Shown here piece after piece: positions 27,491-35,595 of a DNA stretch of 64,000 nucleotides. The stretch lies in the NCBI RefSeq assembly GCF_016429195.1, contig NZ_JAELUF010000002.1:35843-99842 (forward strand), given 5' to 3'. This DNA comes from Brevundimonas sp. ASV9. Its GTDB lineage: Bacteria > Pseudomonadota > Alphaproteobacteria > Caulobacterales > Caulobacteraceae. A model generated the notes under the pieces. That model was not told the DNA's origin and made no database searches. It saw only the letters and a list, made by a program, of their open reading frames with translations. Numbering within the stretch: position 1 is the stretch's first letter; every line of letters begins with the position of its first letter. The position numbers and the translations under genes were made by a program.

Positions 27491-28968
27491 GCCGGCTGCC
27501 TCGCGTCCTCGATCATCAGGGCGGCGGTGGCCTTGGCCGATCCGACCACGCCCGGCACGCCCGCGCCGGGGTGGGTGCCGGCGCCCACGAAATACAGATT
27601 GGGGATCTGATCGTCGCGGTTGTGCACCCTGAAATACGCGCTCTGGGTCAGGATCGGCTCCAGCGAGAAGGCCGAACCCTGGTGGGCGTTCAGTTGGTCG
27701 CGGAAATCGACCGGCGTGAAGATGCGGCAAGTATCCAGGTCCGCCGTCAGGCCGGGGATGTAGCGTTCTTCCAGATAGGCCAGGATCCGGTCACGATAGC
27801 GCGGCCCCTCGACCTCCCAGTCGATGTCCGCTGAGGCCAGGTGAGGCACGGGCGCCAGCACATAGAAGGCATCGCAGCCTTCCGGGGCCAGTGACGGATC
27901 GGTCCGCGTCGGCGCATGCAGATACAGCGAGAAATCGTCGGGCAGATCCGGCCCCTTGAAGATTTCGGCGATCAGCTCGCGATAGCGCGGCCCGAACAGC
28001 ACCGTGTGGTGGCGCACCTCCGGATGGACGCGCTTCAGGCCGAAATAGATGACGAACAGCGACATGGAGTGACGTCGCGACGCCAGCTTGGCGCCCTCCT
28101 TCTGACCGCGCGGTTCCTGACCCAGCAGGCGCTGATAGGTATGAACCACGTCGGCGTTGGAGGCGACCATGTCGAAGGCCAGCGTCTCGCCATTAACCAC
28201 TACGCCGGTCCCGCGCCCGTTCACCATGGTGATGCGCTCGACTGGACTGTTCAGGCGGACTTCCCCGCCCAGATCCTTGAGCAGACGCACCATGGCCTGG
28301 ATCAGGGCCCCGGTGCCGCCACGCGGGAACCACACGCCCCAGCGCCGCTCAAGCGCATGGATCAGCGCATAGATCGACGAGGTCGCGAACGGATTGCCGC
28401 CGACCAGCAGGGAGTGAAAGCTGAATGCCTGACGCAGGTGCTCGTCCTGAATATAGCTGGCGACCTTGTCATAGACCGATCGCCAGGCCTGAAGCCGCAT
28501 CAGCTCCGGCGCCGCCTTTACCATGCTGGCGAAGTCCAGGAACGGCACGGCCCCCAGCTTCAGATAGCCTTCCTTCAACAGGTCCTGCGAATAGGCCAGG
28601 AACTTGCGATAGCCTTCCTTGTCGGCCGGATTGCGCGCCACGATCTGGCGGTCCAGCTCGTCCTGATCGTTGACGTAGTCGAAGACGTCGCCGTCTTCCC
28701 AGCACAGCCGATAGAAGGGCGCGACCGGCAGCAGTTCGACATAGTCCGACAGCTTGCGGCCGCTGGCCTCGAACAATTCCTCAAGCGCCGACGGGTCGGT
28801 GATGACGGTGGGACCGGCGTCGAAGGTATAGCCCTTGTCTTTGAACACGTAGGCCCGGCCGCCCTCCAGATCGCGGGCCTCGAACACCGTGGTCTGAATG
28901 CCCGCCGACTGCAGCCGTATGGCCAGTGACAAGCCTCCGAAGCCCGATCCGATTACTGCAGCCCGCAT
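27487..28968 (-). CDS. crtI: Phytoene desaturase (bacterial type, to lycopene)
   Basis: FAD enzyme introducing four double bonds into phytoene to give lycopene. The 493-residue protein opens with the dinucleotide motif AAVIGSGFGGLSLAIRLQSAG, then EGGRAYVFKDKGYTFDAGPT, and ends with the bacterial phytoene dehydrogenase signature NLYFVGAGTHPGAGVPGVVGSAKAT. The ATG that follows the crtY stop in TGATG is preferred; a GTG one codon earlier is also possible. Middle gene of crtY-crtI-crtB. No step number can be read from the sequence, but the lycopene cyclase next to it implies a four-step enzyme. Confidence 0.96.
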   Translation of the reverse strand: MRAAVIGSGFGGLSLAIRLQSAGIQTTVFEARDLEGGRAYVFKDKGYTFDAGPTVITDPSALEELFEASGRKLSDYVELLPVAPFYRLCWEDGDVFDYVNDQDELDRQIVARNPADKEGYRKFLAYSQDLLKEGYLKLGAVPFLDFASMVKAAPELMRLQAWRSVYDKVASYIQDEHLRQAFSFHSLLVGGNPFATSSIYALIHALERRWGVWFPRGGTGALIQAMVRLLKDLGGEVRLNSPVERITMVNGRGTGVVVNGETLAFDMVASNADVVHTYQRLLGQEPRGQKEGAKLASRRHSMSLFVIYFGLKRVHPEVRHHTVLFGPRYRELIAEIFKGPDLPDDFSLYLHAPTRTDPSLAPEGCDAFYVLAPVPHLASADIDWEVEGPRYRDRILAYLEERYIPGLTADLDTCRIFTPVDFRDQLNAHQGSAFSLEPILTQSAYFRVHNRDDQIPNLYFVGAGTHPGAGVPGVVGSAKATAALMIEDARQPA

Positions 28969-30134
28969 CACGCACGTCCTTTTTCGACCAGACAGGTCAG
29001 TGCGGCGCCGATCGGCACCGGGGGTTTTCCGCTCAGGATCCGCGCCTTGTCGGCAAGGGTGGATCCAGCGGCGTAGAAGCGTTCGACCAATGGCTGGGGC
29101 AGACGATAGAACCGCTCCAACACCCTGTATCGCTCATCGGGCCGCGCCGCACGGAATAGCATCCGGTTCAGCAACCGATAAAAGCCTCGTCCGGCCCATA
29201 CGTCATGCGCATGGCGGCGGATGTCTTCAGCGACGGTCGCGGGCTCGAAATCCCGCGCCAGACGGTCGGCCAGGCGCACGGCGTCCGGCAGGGAATAGCC
29301 GGTGGTCGGGTGAAACAGCCCGGCGCGCAGACCGCTGAGCGCCGTCGGCCCCATCCGCGACAAATGCGCGCCGATGTCCCCGTCAAGCGCCACGGGCAGG
29401 ACGCCGTCCTCCTCGCGCAAGACCGTCTCGATCTCCCAGCCCTGCGCGCGGGCGTAATCCAGCACACCCTGACGGAACGCCTCGCGATCGAGCGCATCCC
29501 CGTCGGTGTAGCGCGTATCCTCGATCAGCAGCGTGCGATCATCGAACGGCAGGGTGTAGAGAAATCGGTAGCCCCCGGCCTGATCGACGCAGGCGTCCAT
29601 GACGATGGGCGTGGTCAGGCCGTGCGGCGCCGCCAGCCGCACCTCCAGCCCGACGAACTTCTGGAAACCCAGCGCCAGATCCGGCGTCGCGGTCGGCCCG
29701 CGCCCATCGATCACCGCCTTGGCGCTCAAACGCCGTCCATCAGCCAGCACCGCTTCGGTCGGCGACACCGAGGCGACCGGCGCGCCCAGCATGATCTTTC
29801 CGGGCAAGGCCGCCTCGACCACCGCCGCGAACCGTTCGGCCGTGACGCTGCAATAGGGCGTCGACAGCGCGCGTTCGAACTGGGGAAAACGGACGCTGTA
29901 TCCCGGCCAGCGATGCACCACCAGAGGCGCGATCCAGTCGCGCTGATCCTGCGTCAGGTCGCTGTCGAAGAAGGACCAGGTGTGGACCCCGCCCAGGGTC
30001 TGCGCCGCCTCTACGATTCGCACATCCAGATCAGGACGGACCTGTGACAGCCGCAGCGCCAGCAGGCCATTGGCCAGGCCGCCGCCGACCAGCAGAAGGT
30101 CCGGCGCGGAAGTGTCAAAGGCGTCGACCTGCAT
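28968..30134 (-). CDS. crtY: Lycopene beta-cyclase (CrtY type)
   Basis: Cyclises both ends of lycopene to beta-carotene. The 388-residue flavoprotein has the N-terminal FAD/NAD motif LLLVGGGLANGLLALRL, the CrtY signatures HTWSFFDSDL, DGRGP, FLYTLPFDDRTLLIEDTRY and LFHPTTGYSLPDAV. It is first in the crtY-crtI-crtB operon and divergent from crtW, with about 80 bp between the starts. The beta-carotene made here is the substrate for CrtW and CrtZ. Confidence 0.95.
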   Translation of the reverse strand: MQVDAFDTSAPDLLLVGGGLANGLLALRLSQVRPDLDVRIVEAAQTLGGVHTWSFFDSDLTQDQRDWIAPLVVHRWPGYSVRFPQFERALSTPYCSVTAERFAAVVEAALPGKIMLGAPVASVSPTEAVLADGRRLSAKAVIDGRGPTATPDLALGFQKFVGLEVRLAAPHGLTTPIVMDACVDQAGGYRFLYTLPFDDRTLLIEDTRYTDGDALDREAFRQGVLDYARAQGWEIETVLREEDGVLPVALDGDIGAHLSRMGPTALSGLRAGLFHPTTGYSLPDAVRLADRLARDFEPATVAEDIRRHAHDVWAGRGFYRLLNRMLFRAARPDERYRVLERFYRLPQPLVERFYAAGSTLADKARILSGKPPVPIGAALTCLVEKGRA

Positions 30135-30214
30135 TCCAGACAGGTGGCACGCGCGGACGCATGCGGCAAGCGAACAGGATGCTTACCGGGCCGCGATGCG
30201 CTAAGTGTCGCGCC

Positions 30215-30976
30215 ATGTCCGCCGTCACGTCAACGTCAAGGGTCGTCCCGAACCAGGCCCTGATCGGCCTGACGCTGGCTGGCCTGATCGCGGCGGCCTG
30301 GCTGAGCCTGCATACCTACGGCGTCTATTTTCATCGCTGGACGATCTGGAGCGTCCTGACCGTTCCGCTGATCGTCGCCGTCCAGACGTGGCTGTCCGTC
30401 GGCCTGTTCATCGTCGCCCACGACGCCATGCACGGATCTCTGGCGCCGGGCCGCCCCCGGCTGAACACCGCGATCGGCAGCCTGGCGCTGGCCCTCTACG
30501 CCGGTTTTCGGTTCGCGCCCTTGAAGACGGCCCACCACGCCCATCACGCCGCGCCCGGCACGGCGGACGATCCCGATTTTCACGCCGACGCCCCCCGCGC
30601 CTTCCTGCCCTGGTTCTACGGCTTCTTCCGCACCTATTTCGGCTGGCGAGAACTGGCCGTTCTGACGGTGCTCGTGGCCGTTGCGGTGCTCATCCTCGGC
30701 GCCCGCATGCCCAATCTTCTGGTCTTCTGGGCCGCGCCCGCGCTGCTCTCGGCGCTACAGCTCTTCACCTTCGGCACCTGGCTGCCGCACCGGCATAGCG
30801 ACGACGCCTTCCCCGACCACCACAACGCCCGCACCAGTCCCTTCGGCCCGGTCCTGTCGTTGCTGACCTGCTTCCATTTCGGCCGTCACCACGAACACCA
30901 CCTGAACCCCTGGAAGCCTTGGTGGCGCTTGTTTCATCGGTCGGCGACAGACGGCTCGAGTCTGAATCAAAACTAA
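30215..30976 (+). CDS. crtW: Beta-carotene C4 ketolase (CrtW)
   Basis: Adds keto groups at C4/C4' of beta-ionone rings, yielding canthaxanthin or, with CrtZ, astaxanthin. The 253-residue membrane di-iron protein carries the CrtW histidine clusters HDAMH (69-73), HHAHH (107-111), HRH (192-194) and HHEHH (225-229), and long segments such as WLSVGLFIVAHDAMHGSLAP and LSALQLFTFGTWLPHRH identical or nearly so to my memory of the Brevundimonas SD212 enzyme. Start MSAVTSTSRVVPNQ; a longer upstream frame is antisense to crtY. With CrtZ and CrtG present the predicted end product is 2-hydroxylated astaxanthin. Confidence 0.96.
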   Translation: MSAVTSTSRVVPNQALIGLTLAGLIAAAWLSLHTYGVYFHRWTIWSVLTVPLIVAVQTWLSVGLFIVAHDAMHGSLAPGRPRLNTAIGSLALALYAGFRFAPLKTAHHAHHAAPGTADDPDFHADAPRAFLPWFYGFFRTYFGWRELAVLTVLVAVAVLILGARMPNLLVFWAAPALLSALQLFTFGTWLPHRHSDDAFPDHHNARTSPFGPVLSLLTCFHFGRHHEHHLNPWKPWWRLFHRSATDGSSLNQN

Positions 30977-31347
30977 GGCCGCGCCCGCACCTCGAAGTCG
31001 AGCGTTCAGCGCGCATCTCCTGACCGGCGAAGATCAGTCATGCGCGCGGCGATCTGACGATCCAAGGCCGTCGAGCAGAGCCGTGCCACCGCCTACTGAG
31101 GGGATCGTTGCATTCGTCTGCCAGAATGGGCCGCTTTCACCCGTCAGCGTGAAGCGCAGATGCACGGTGTCGTTGGCTTTGGGCATAAGGCGCTCGGGCG
31201 TGAGTCGTTTCGGGCAAAAATAGGCCCCGTCGCACAGGGCGACGGGGCCGAAAGCCTGTTTGGGAGGACACGCCCAAGAAGGACAGACTGGAGGTGGCAA
31301 TGGGACGCCTAGGCATCAAGAGCGATCCCATGACCTTCGCAGCCTGC
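30977..31347. other. Intergenic region after crtW
   Basis: About 370 bases between the convergent crtW and esterase genes. It contains a strong terminator hairpin oriented for the esterase gene and a weak minus-strand frame of about 50 codons beyond that terminator, which I do not accept as a gene. No RNA gene was recognised. Confidence 0.5.
31223..31249 (-). terminator. Rho-independent terminator downstream of the esterase gene
   Basis: A perfect 11-bp stem, GGCCCCGTCGC with GCGACGGGGCC, and a 5-base loop. Read on the minus strand it is followed immediately by TATTTTTG, a good U-tract, so it should end the esterase transcript about 100 bases after its stop. On the plus strand it has no U-tract but could still slow transcription coming from crtW. 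Confidence 0.85.
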
Positions 31348-32067
31348 CTACCCCCCAGACAGAGCCGACGCCACGACCGGCGCCAATCCGTCGGCGATGA
31401 CGCGCACGCCTTCGGCGTTGGGGTGGATGCCGTCTGGCTGATTGTAGCGGCGATCCAGGGCCACTCCTTCCAACAGGAAGGGATAGGTTGGAACATCTTC
31501 CTTGCGCGCCAGGTCCGCGAAGATGCGATCGAACTCGGCGGCATAGGCGCCGTACTGGGGCGGAGCCTTCATACCTGCGAGCAGGACGGGAATATCGCGC
31601 GCCTTCAGCGACGTTATGATGGCCTCCAGATTGGATCGGACCGTTTTCGGATCCACGCCCTGAAGCATATCATTGCCTCCCAGGGCCACGATGCACAGGT
31701 CGGTGTCGTCCTGGACGCTGTAGCCGACCCGGGCCAGCCCGCCGCCGGTCGTGTCGCCCGAAACCCCGGCGCCGCGAACCCTCACCCGGAGCCCCTTTGC
31801 CCTCAACGCCTCTTCTAGGCGCACCGGCAGAGCCTCGACCGATGGCAGGCCGAAGCCGGCGGTGATGGAATCGCCCAGCATCGTCACGATCTTTTCCGGC
31901 CCGTCCGAAGGTGCAGCCGTGGGTGAAGGCGACACCGAGGGCTTAGCCGGCTCTTTTGACGTGTCCTCTTTCGAGGCGCTGCATCCGGCAAGAATGAGCC
32001 CCACCCCTCCGGTCAGGAGCGAGCGGCGGCGCATGGACGGCATGGGCGAAGGGGGCTTTGGAGTCAT
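31348..32067 (-). CDS. tesA: TesA-like GDSL/SGNH esterase, predicted lipoprotein
   Basis: Periplasm-facing arylesterase/acyl hydrolase of the SGNH family, about 239 residues. The N-terminus has basic residues, a hydrophobic run and a lipobox (SLLTGGVGLILAGC), so it is probably a lipid-anchored protein, unlike soluble E. coli TesA. Catalytic blocks: GDSITAGFGL (Ser), RGAGVSGDTTGGGLARV (Gly), VALGGNDML (Asn) and QPDGIHPNAEG (Asp-His). The ATG at 32067 is used, but 32043 or 32034 (MRRRSLLTG) would give a more normal signal peptide. Divergent from a YbbA/YbbP-like ABC system, the same arrangement as tesA-ybbAP in E. coli. Substrate unknown. Confidence 0.88.
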   Translation of the reverse strand: MTPKPPSPMPSMRRRSLLTGGVGLILAGCSASKEDTSKEPAKPSVSPSPTAAPSDGPEKIVTMLGDSITAGFGLPSVEALPVRLEEALRAKGLRVRVRGAGVSGDTTGGGLARVGYSVQDDTDLCIVALGGNDMLQGVDPKTVRSNLEAIITSLKARDIPVLLAGMKAPPQYGAYAAEFDRIFADLARKEDVPTYPFLLEGVALDRRYNQPDGIHPNAEGVRVIADGLAPVVASALSGG

Positions 32068-32128
32068 GATCTGCACCCCCCATATAGGGACCAGCTTTCC
32101 TCCTCCCAATCCAGCAGGCGACATATCG

Positions 32129-32821
32129 ATGGCTTCAGCCGCTCCGCTCGTCCTCGACGGCGTCGTCCTCACCCTGCCCTCAGCGGCAGGACCCGTGGAA
32201 ATCCTTCGCGGCGTGGACCTGATCGTAGCGCCGGGCGAGACGGTCGCCATCGTCGGCCCCTCCGGATCGGGCAAATCCTCGCTGATTTCCATCGCCGCAG
32301 GGCTGGAAACCCCGACCCGGGGCCAAGCCATGCTGTTCGGTCAGGATATGGCCGCGCTGGGCGAGGACGGCCGCGCCCGCCTGCGTCGGGGGCGCGCCGC
32401 TCTGGTTTTTCAAAGCTTCCACCTCCTGCCCAATATGACGGCCGAGGAGAATGTGTCCGCGCCGCTGGAGTTGGCCCACAGGCCGGGGGCTGTGGCCTTG
32501 GCGCGCAGTTGGCTGGAGCGGGTCGGCTTGGGCGCCCGGCGGTCGCACTATCCGCACCAGATGTCCGGCGGCGAGCAGCAGCGTGTCGCCCTGGCCCGCG
32601 CCTTGGCGGTCGGGCCCGAACTGCTGTTCGCTGACGAACCGACCGGAAATCTGGACGGGACCAACGGCGCTTTGGTCGCCGACTTGCTGTTCGACCTCGT
32701 GCGCGACAGCGGCGCGGCCCTGGTCATGGTGACCCATGACGACCGTCTCGCCGCGCGCGCGGACCGGATCGTGACGATGCGCGACGGCCAGATCGTCGCC
32801 CCGGCGCAGGCCTCTGCATGA
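32129..32821 (+). CDS. ybbA: ABC transporter ATP-binding protein, YbbA/LolD-MacB class
   Basis: A 230-residue ATPase: Walker A GPSGSGKSS, Q-loop LVFQSFHLLPNMTAEENV, signature MSGGEQQRVALARAL, Walker B LLFADEPTGNLD and H-loop VTHDDRLAARA. This is the class that pairs with FtsX-like permeases and works by mechanotransmission instead of transport through the membrane. It overlaps the permease gene by ATGA. The start MASAAPLVLDG lies 61 bp from the esterase start, leaving a short common promoter zone. Confidence 0.92.
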   Translation: MASAAPLVLDGVVLTLPSAAGPVEILRGVDLIVAPGETVAIVGPSGSGKSSLISIAAGLETPTRGQAMLFGQDMAALGEDGRARLRRGRAALVFQSFHLLPNMTAEENVSAPLELAHRPGAVALARSWLERVGLGARRSHYPHQMSGGEQQRVALARALAVGPELLFADEPTGNLDGTNGALVADLLFDLVRDSGAALVMVTHDDRLAARADRIVTMRDGQIVAPAQASA

Positions 32822-35331
32822 GGCTCGCCTTCCGCTTCGCCCGCCGCGAACTCCGTTCCGGAGTTGCGGGATTTCGAATCTTTCTGGCCTGTCTGGCGCT
32901 GGGCGTGGCGGCGATCGCCGCCTCGGGATCGACCGCAGAGGCCTTCCGCCAGGGGCTGGCCAGTCAGGCGCGGGAGATTCTCGGCGGCGATGTGGTGTTC
33001 AGCCTCGACCAGGGCCGGTTCAGCCCCGACCAACGCGCCGCCTTCGCCGCGATCGGACCCGTGGCCTATTCGGTGCGAGCCAACGGCATGGCCGAAACCG
33101 GAACCGGCCAGCGTCGTCTGGTCGATATGCGCGGGGTCGACGCCGCCTATCCCTTGGTCGGCGCGGTCGAACTGTCGGGCGCCCCGGATCTGGCTACAGC
33201 CTTGCGCGTCGAGAACGGTATAGCGGGGGCCGTCGTCGAACAGGGCCTGCTGGACCGATTGAATCTCAAGCTCGGCGACACCTTCACCGTCGGCGGCGCG
33301 CGGTACGTCGCCCGCGCCGTCCTTCTGGCCGAACCTGACCGACTTGGCCGGGGCTTTGCGCTCGGGCCGCGCGTGGTGACGACGGTCCCCGCCGTCGAAC
33401 AGGCCGGCCTGCTCGCGCCCGGCGGCCTGTTCGGCGAGGCTGTGCGCATCGCCCTTCCCGGCGACGTCGACCCCAAGGCCGCCATCGCTGGCGTCGAAAA
33501 ACGGTTTCCGCAGAGCCGGCTCGAAGCCCGGGATCGGTCGGAGGCCGCCGCCGGCGCCGGACGGCTGATCGATCATTTGGAGTATTTCCTGGGCTTCATT
33601 GGTCTTGCGTCCCTGGTGGCCGGCGGGCTCGGCGTCGGGGGCGCTGTCTCGGCCTATCTTGAGGGGCGCAAACCGTCGATCGCGACGCTGAAGGCACTCG
33701 GCGCCGAGGGCGGGCTGATCCGCGACATCTATCTGATCCAGATCGGCGTGTTGGCCGCCGTCGGGGTCGCTATCGGGCTGTTGATCGGGGCCGTCGCACC
33801 GCTGGTCATCGGCGTGCTGGCGAAGGACAGCCTGCCCATCCCCGCCCTCGTCGCGGTCTATCCGGCACCACTGGTCAAGGCCGGAGCATTCGGCCTTCTG
33901 GCGGCCGCCGCCTTCGCGCTCGCACCCCTGGCCCGCGCCCGCGCCACACCGCCTTCCGCCTTGTTCCGTCGCCAGCTTACCGACCGACCGGTTCTCGGCG
34001 TCGAACTGGTCTTCGCTGTCCTGGCCGCTATGGGATTGGCGGGTCTGGCCCTTTGGTCTGCGCCGTCCAAGCTTGCAGCGGCGGCGTTGATCGGCGGCAC
34101 GGTCGTCGCCTTCGCCCTTCTGTGGGCGCTCGGCCGTACGGCGGCCTTCCTGGCCGGGCGTTTGAGACGACACGCCGGCGGGGCGGTGCGGCTGGGACTT
34201 GCCAATCTCGCCGGGCCGCGCTCGGCGGCGCGCACCGCCTCCCCCGCCATCGGCCTGGGCGTCGCGCTTCTGGCCATGGTCGTCCTGATCCAATCCAGCC
34301 TGCTGAGTCAGATCACCGAGGTCGCACCACGATCGGCCCCATCCGTCGTCTTCACGGAAATCCCCGCTGATCGCGGCGCGGCGTTCGATGCGGCGGTGGC
34401 GAAGGTGATGGCGACGCCCGGACCGGATCGCTATCGGCGCCTTCCCCTGCTGACCGGGCGGATCGTGCGGTTGAAGGGCGCGCCGGTCGATGTGGACGCC
34501 CTGCCTCAAGGCGAACGCTGGGCCTTCGATCAGGATATTCTCCTGTCCGCCCTAGCCGGCGCGCCGGACGATGCGAATGTCGTGTCCGGCAAATGGTGGG
34601 CCGCCGACTATGCCGGTCCGCCTCAGATCGCGCTCTCTCGGGATCTGGCCAAGGCCGCCGATCTCAGGGTGGGCGACAGCCTGACCCTGCAACTGCTGGG
34701 CCGCGAGATGGATGTGCGCATCGCCGCCCTTCGTCGGACCGAGCCGGGTGGGTTCGGGACCAACTTTCTGCTCGTCCTGAACGCAGCCGCCATCCAAGGC
34801 GCCAATCCGCGCAGCGTCGCCATCGCCCGCGCCTCCCCCGCCGAAGAACACGCCCTGACCCAGGCGCTGGGCGCAGACTTTCGAGAGGTGAACATCATCA
34901 GCGTCCGAGAACAGCTCGAGGCCGCCGCCACCCTGTTCGACCGTCTCGCCCTGGCCATTCGCGGGGCCGCGGCCGTCGCCGGTCTCGCGGGCCTGCTCGT
35001 CCTGATCGGGGCCATTGCGGCGGGCGTGCGTGAGCGGGCGCGCGAGGCCGCCGTCCTCAAGGTGCTGGGCGGCTCCCACGCCCAGATCCTGACCGCCTAC
35101 CTCGTTGAGTACAGCCTGGTCGGCGCCATCGCCGGTCTGGCCGGCCTCCTTCTCGGCGCCGCCGGCGCCTGGCCTGTCGTGACCCTCGCGTTCAAGGCGA
35201 CCTGGAGCGTGGACTGGACCGGCGTCGTTCTTCTTCTCACCAGCGCCACGGGCGTCGCGGCTCTGGGCGGCGGTGTGGCGGCCCTGCACGCCCTGTCGCG
35301 ACGCCCGGCACCGGTTCTTCGATCGGATTGA
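32818..35331 (+). CDS. ybbP: FtsX-family ABC permease (YbbP-like)
   Basis: An 837-residue inner membrane protein with a helix near 20-40, a large periplasmic region, three or more helices around 255-375, a second membrane cluster near 395-500, another periplasmic domain and three final helices (715-830). Two FtsX blocks are visible (GFIGLASLVAGGLGVGGAVSAYLEGRK and GLAGLLVLIGAIAAGVRERAREAAVLKVLG), as in E. coli YbbP. With the ATPase it forms a two-component system probably handling lipid or lipoprotein-linked substrates, maybe the product of the divergent esterase. The function of YbbAP is not settled. Confidence 0.9.
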   Translation: MRLAFRFARRELRSGVAGFRIFLACLALGVAAIAASGSTAEAFRQGLASQAREILGGDVVFSLDQGRFSPDQRAAFAAIGPVAYSVRANGMAETGTGQRRLVDMRGVDAAYPLVGAVELSGAPDLATALRVENGIAGAVVEQGLLDRLNLKLGDTFTVGGARYVARAVLLAEPDRLGRGFALGPRVVTTVPAVEQAGLLAPGGLFGEAVRIALPGDVDPKAAIAGVEKRFPQSRLEARDRSEAAAGAGRLIDHLEYFLGFIGLASLVAGGLGVGGAVSAYLEGRKPSIATLKALGAEGGLIRDIYLIQIGVLAAVGVAIGLLIGAVAPLVIGVLAKDSLPIPALVAVYPAPLVKAGAFGLLAAAAFALAPLARARATPPSALFRRQLTDRPVLGVELVFAVLAAMGLAGLALWSAPSKLAAAALIGGTVVAFALLWALGRTAAFLAGRLRRHAGGAVRLGLANLAGPRSAARTASPAIGLGVALLAMVVLIQSSLLSQITEVAPRSAPSVVFTEIPADRGAAFDAAVAKVMATPGPDRYRRLPLLTGRIVRLKGAPVDVDALPQGERWAFDQDILLSALAGAPDDANVVSGKWWAADYAGPPQIALSRDLAKAADLRVGDSLTLQLLGREMDVRIAALRRTEPGGFGTNFLLVLNAAAIQGANPRSVAIARASPAEEHALTQALGADFREVNIISVREQLEAAATLFDRLALAIRGAAAVAGLAGLLVLIGAIAAGVRERAREAAVLKVLGGSHAQILTAYLVEYSLVGAIAGLAGLLLGAAGAWPVVTLAFKATWSVDWTGVVLLLTSATGVAALGGGVAALHALSRRPAPVLRSD

Positions 35332-35595
35332 CCGCTGCGCGAAAAAAAAGCATGCCATCTCTATCCATAAGGATGATTAAGGCAGCAGGTGTCTTTGTTG
35401 CTTCGCCCTATTGTTGTTATCATGACGTTCGACAGTCTTCGTGATCGATCACGGCAGCGAAAAGCCCCAATTTCGTTACTGTGCGACGCTAGAACCAAAG
35501 GTGTAACAAATCATGCGTATATCCGTCCGTCAGCCCTACTGACGCGAATGACCCGCGACCAGATCGTTGGTGAGTGGTAACCAACCCTTCGCTTA
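35332..35595. other. AT-richer intergenic region after the YbbP-like gene
   Basis: About 264 bases between two convergent genes. It is clearly richer in A and T than its neighbours. A plus-strand frame of 63 codons exists at 35389-35580 but has no ribosome-binding site or recognisable motif. No terminator with a U-tract was found. Confidence 0.4.

Noticed and set aside
31034..31186. Minus-strand frame of about 50 codons beginning MPKANDTVHLRF
   Set aside because: It lies beyond the esterase terminator, has a weak ribosome-binding site and no recognisable motif. Possible but not supported.
32548..34509. 653-codon minus-strand frame opposite the YbbP-like gene
   Set aside because: Shadow of the permease. 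The composition (DQR-rich repeats without hydrophobic pattern) does not look like a protein.
35389..35580. 63-codon plus-strand frame in the AT-rich gap
   Set aside because: No ribosome-binding site, no motif, and composition like random intergenic DNA.
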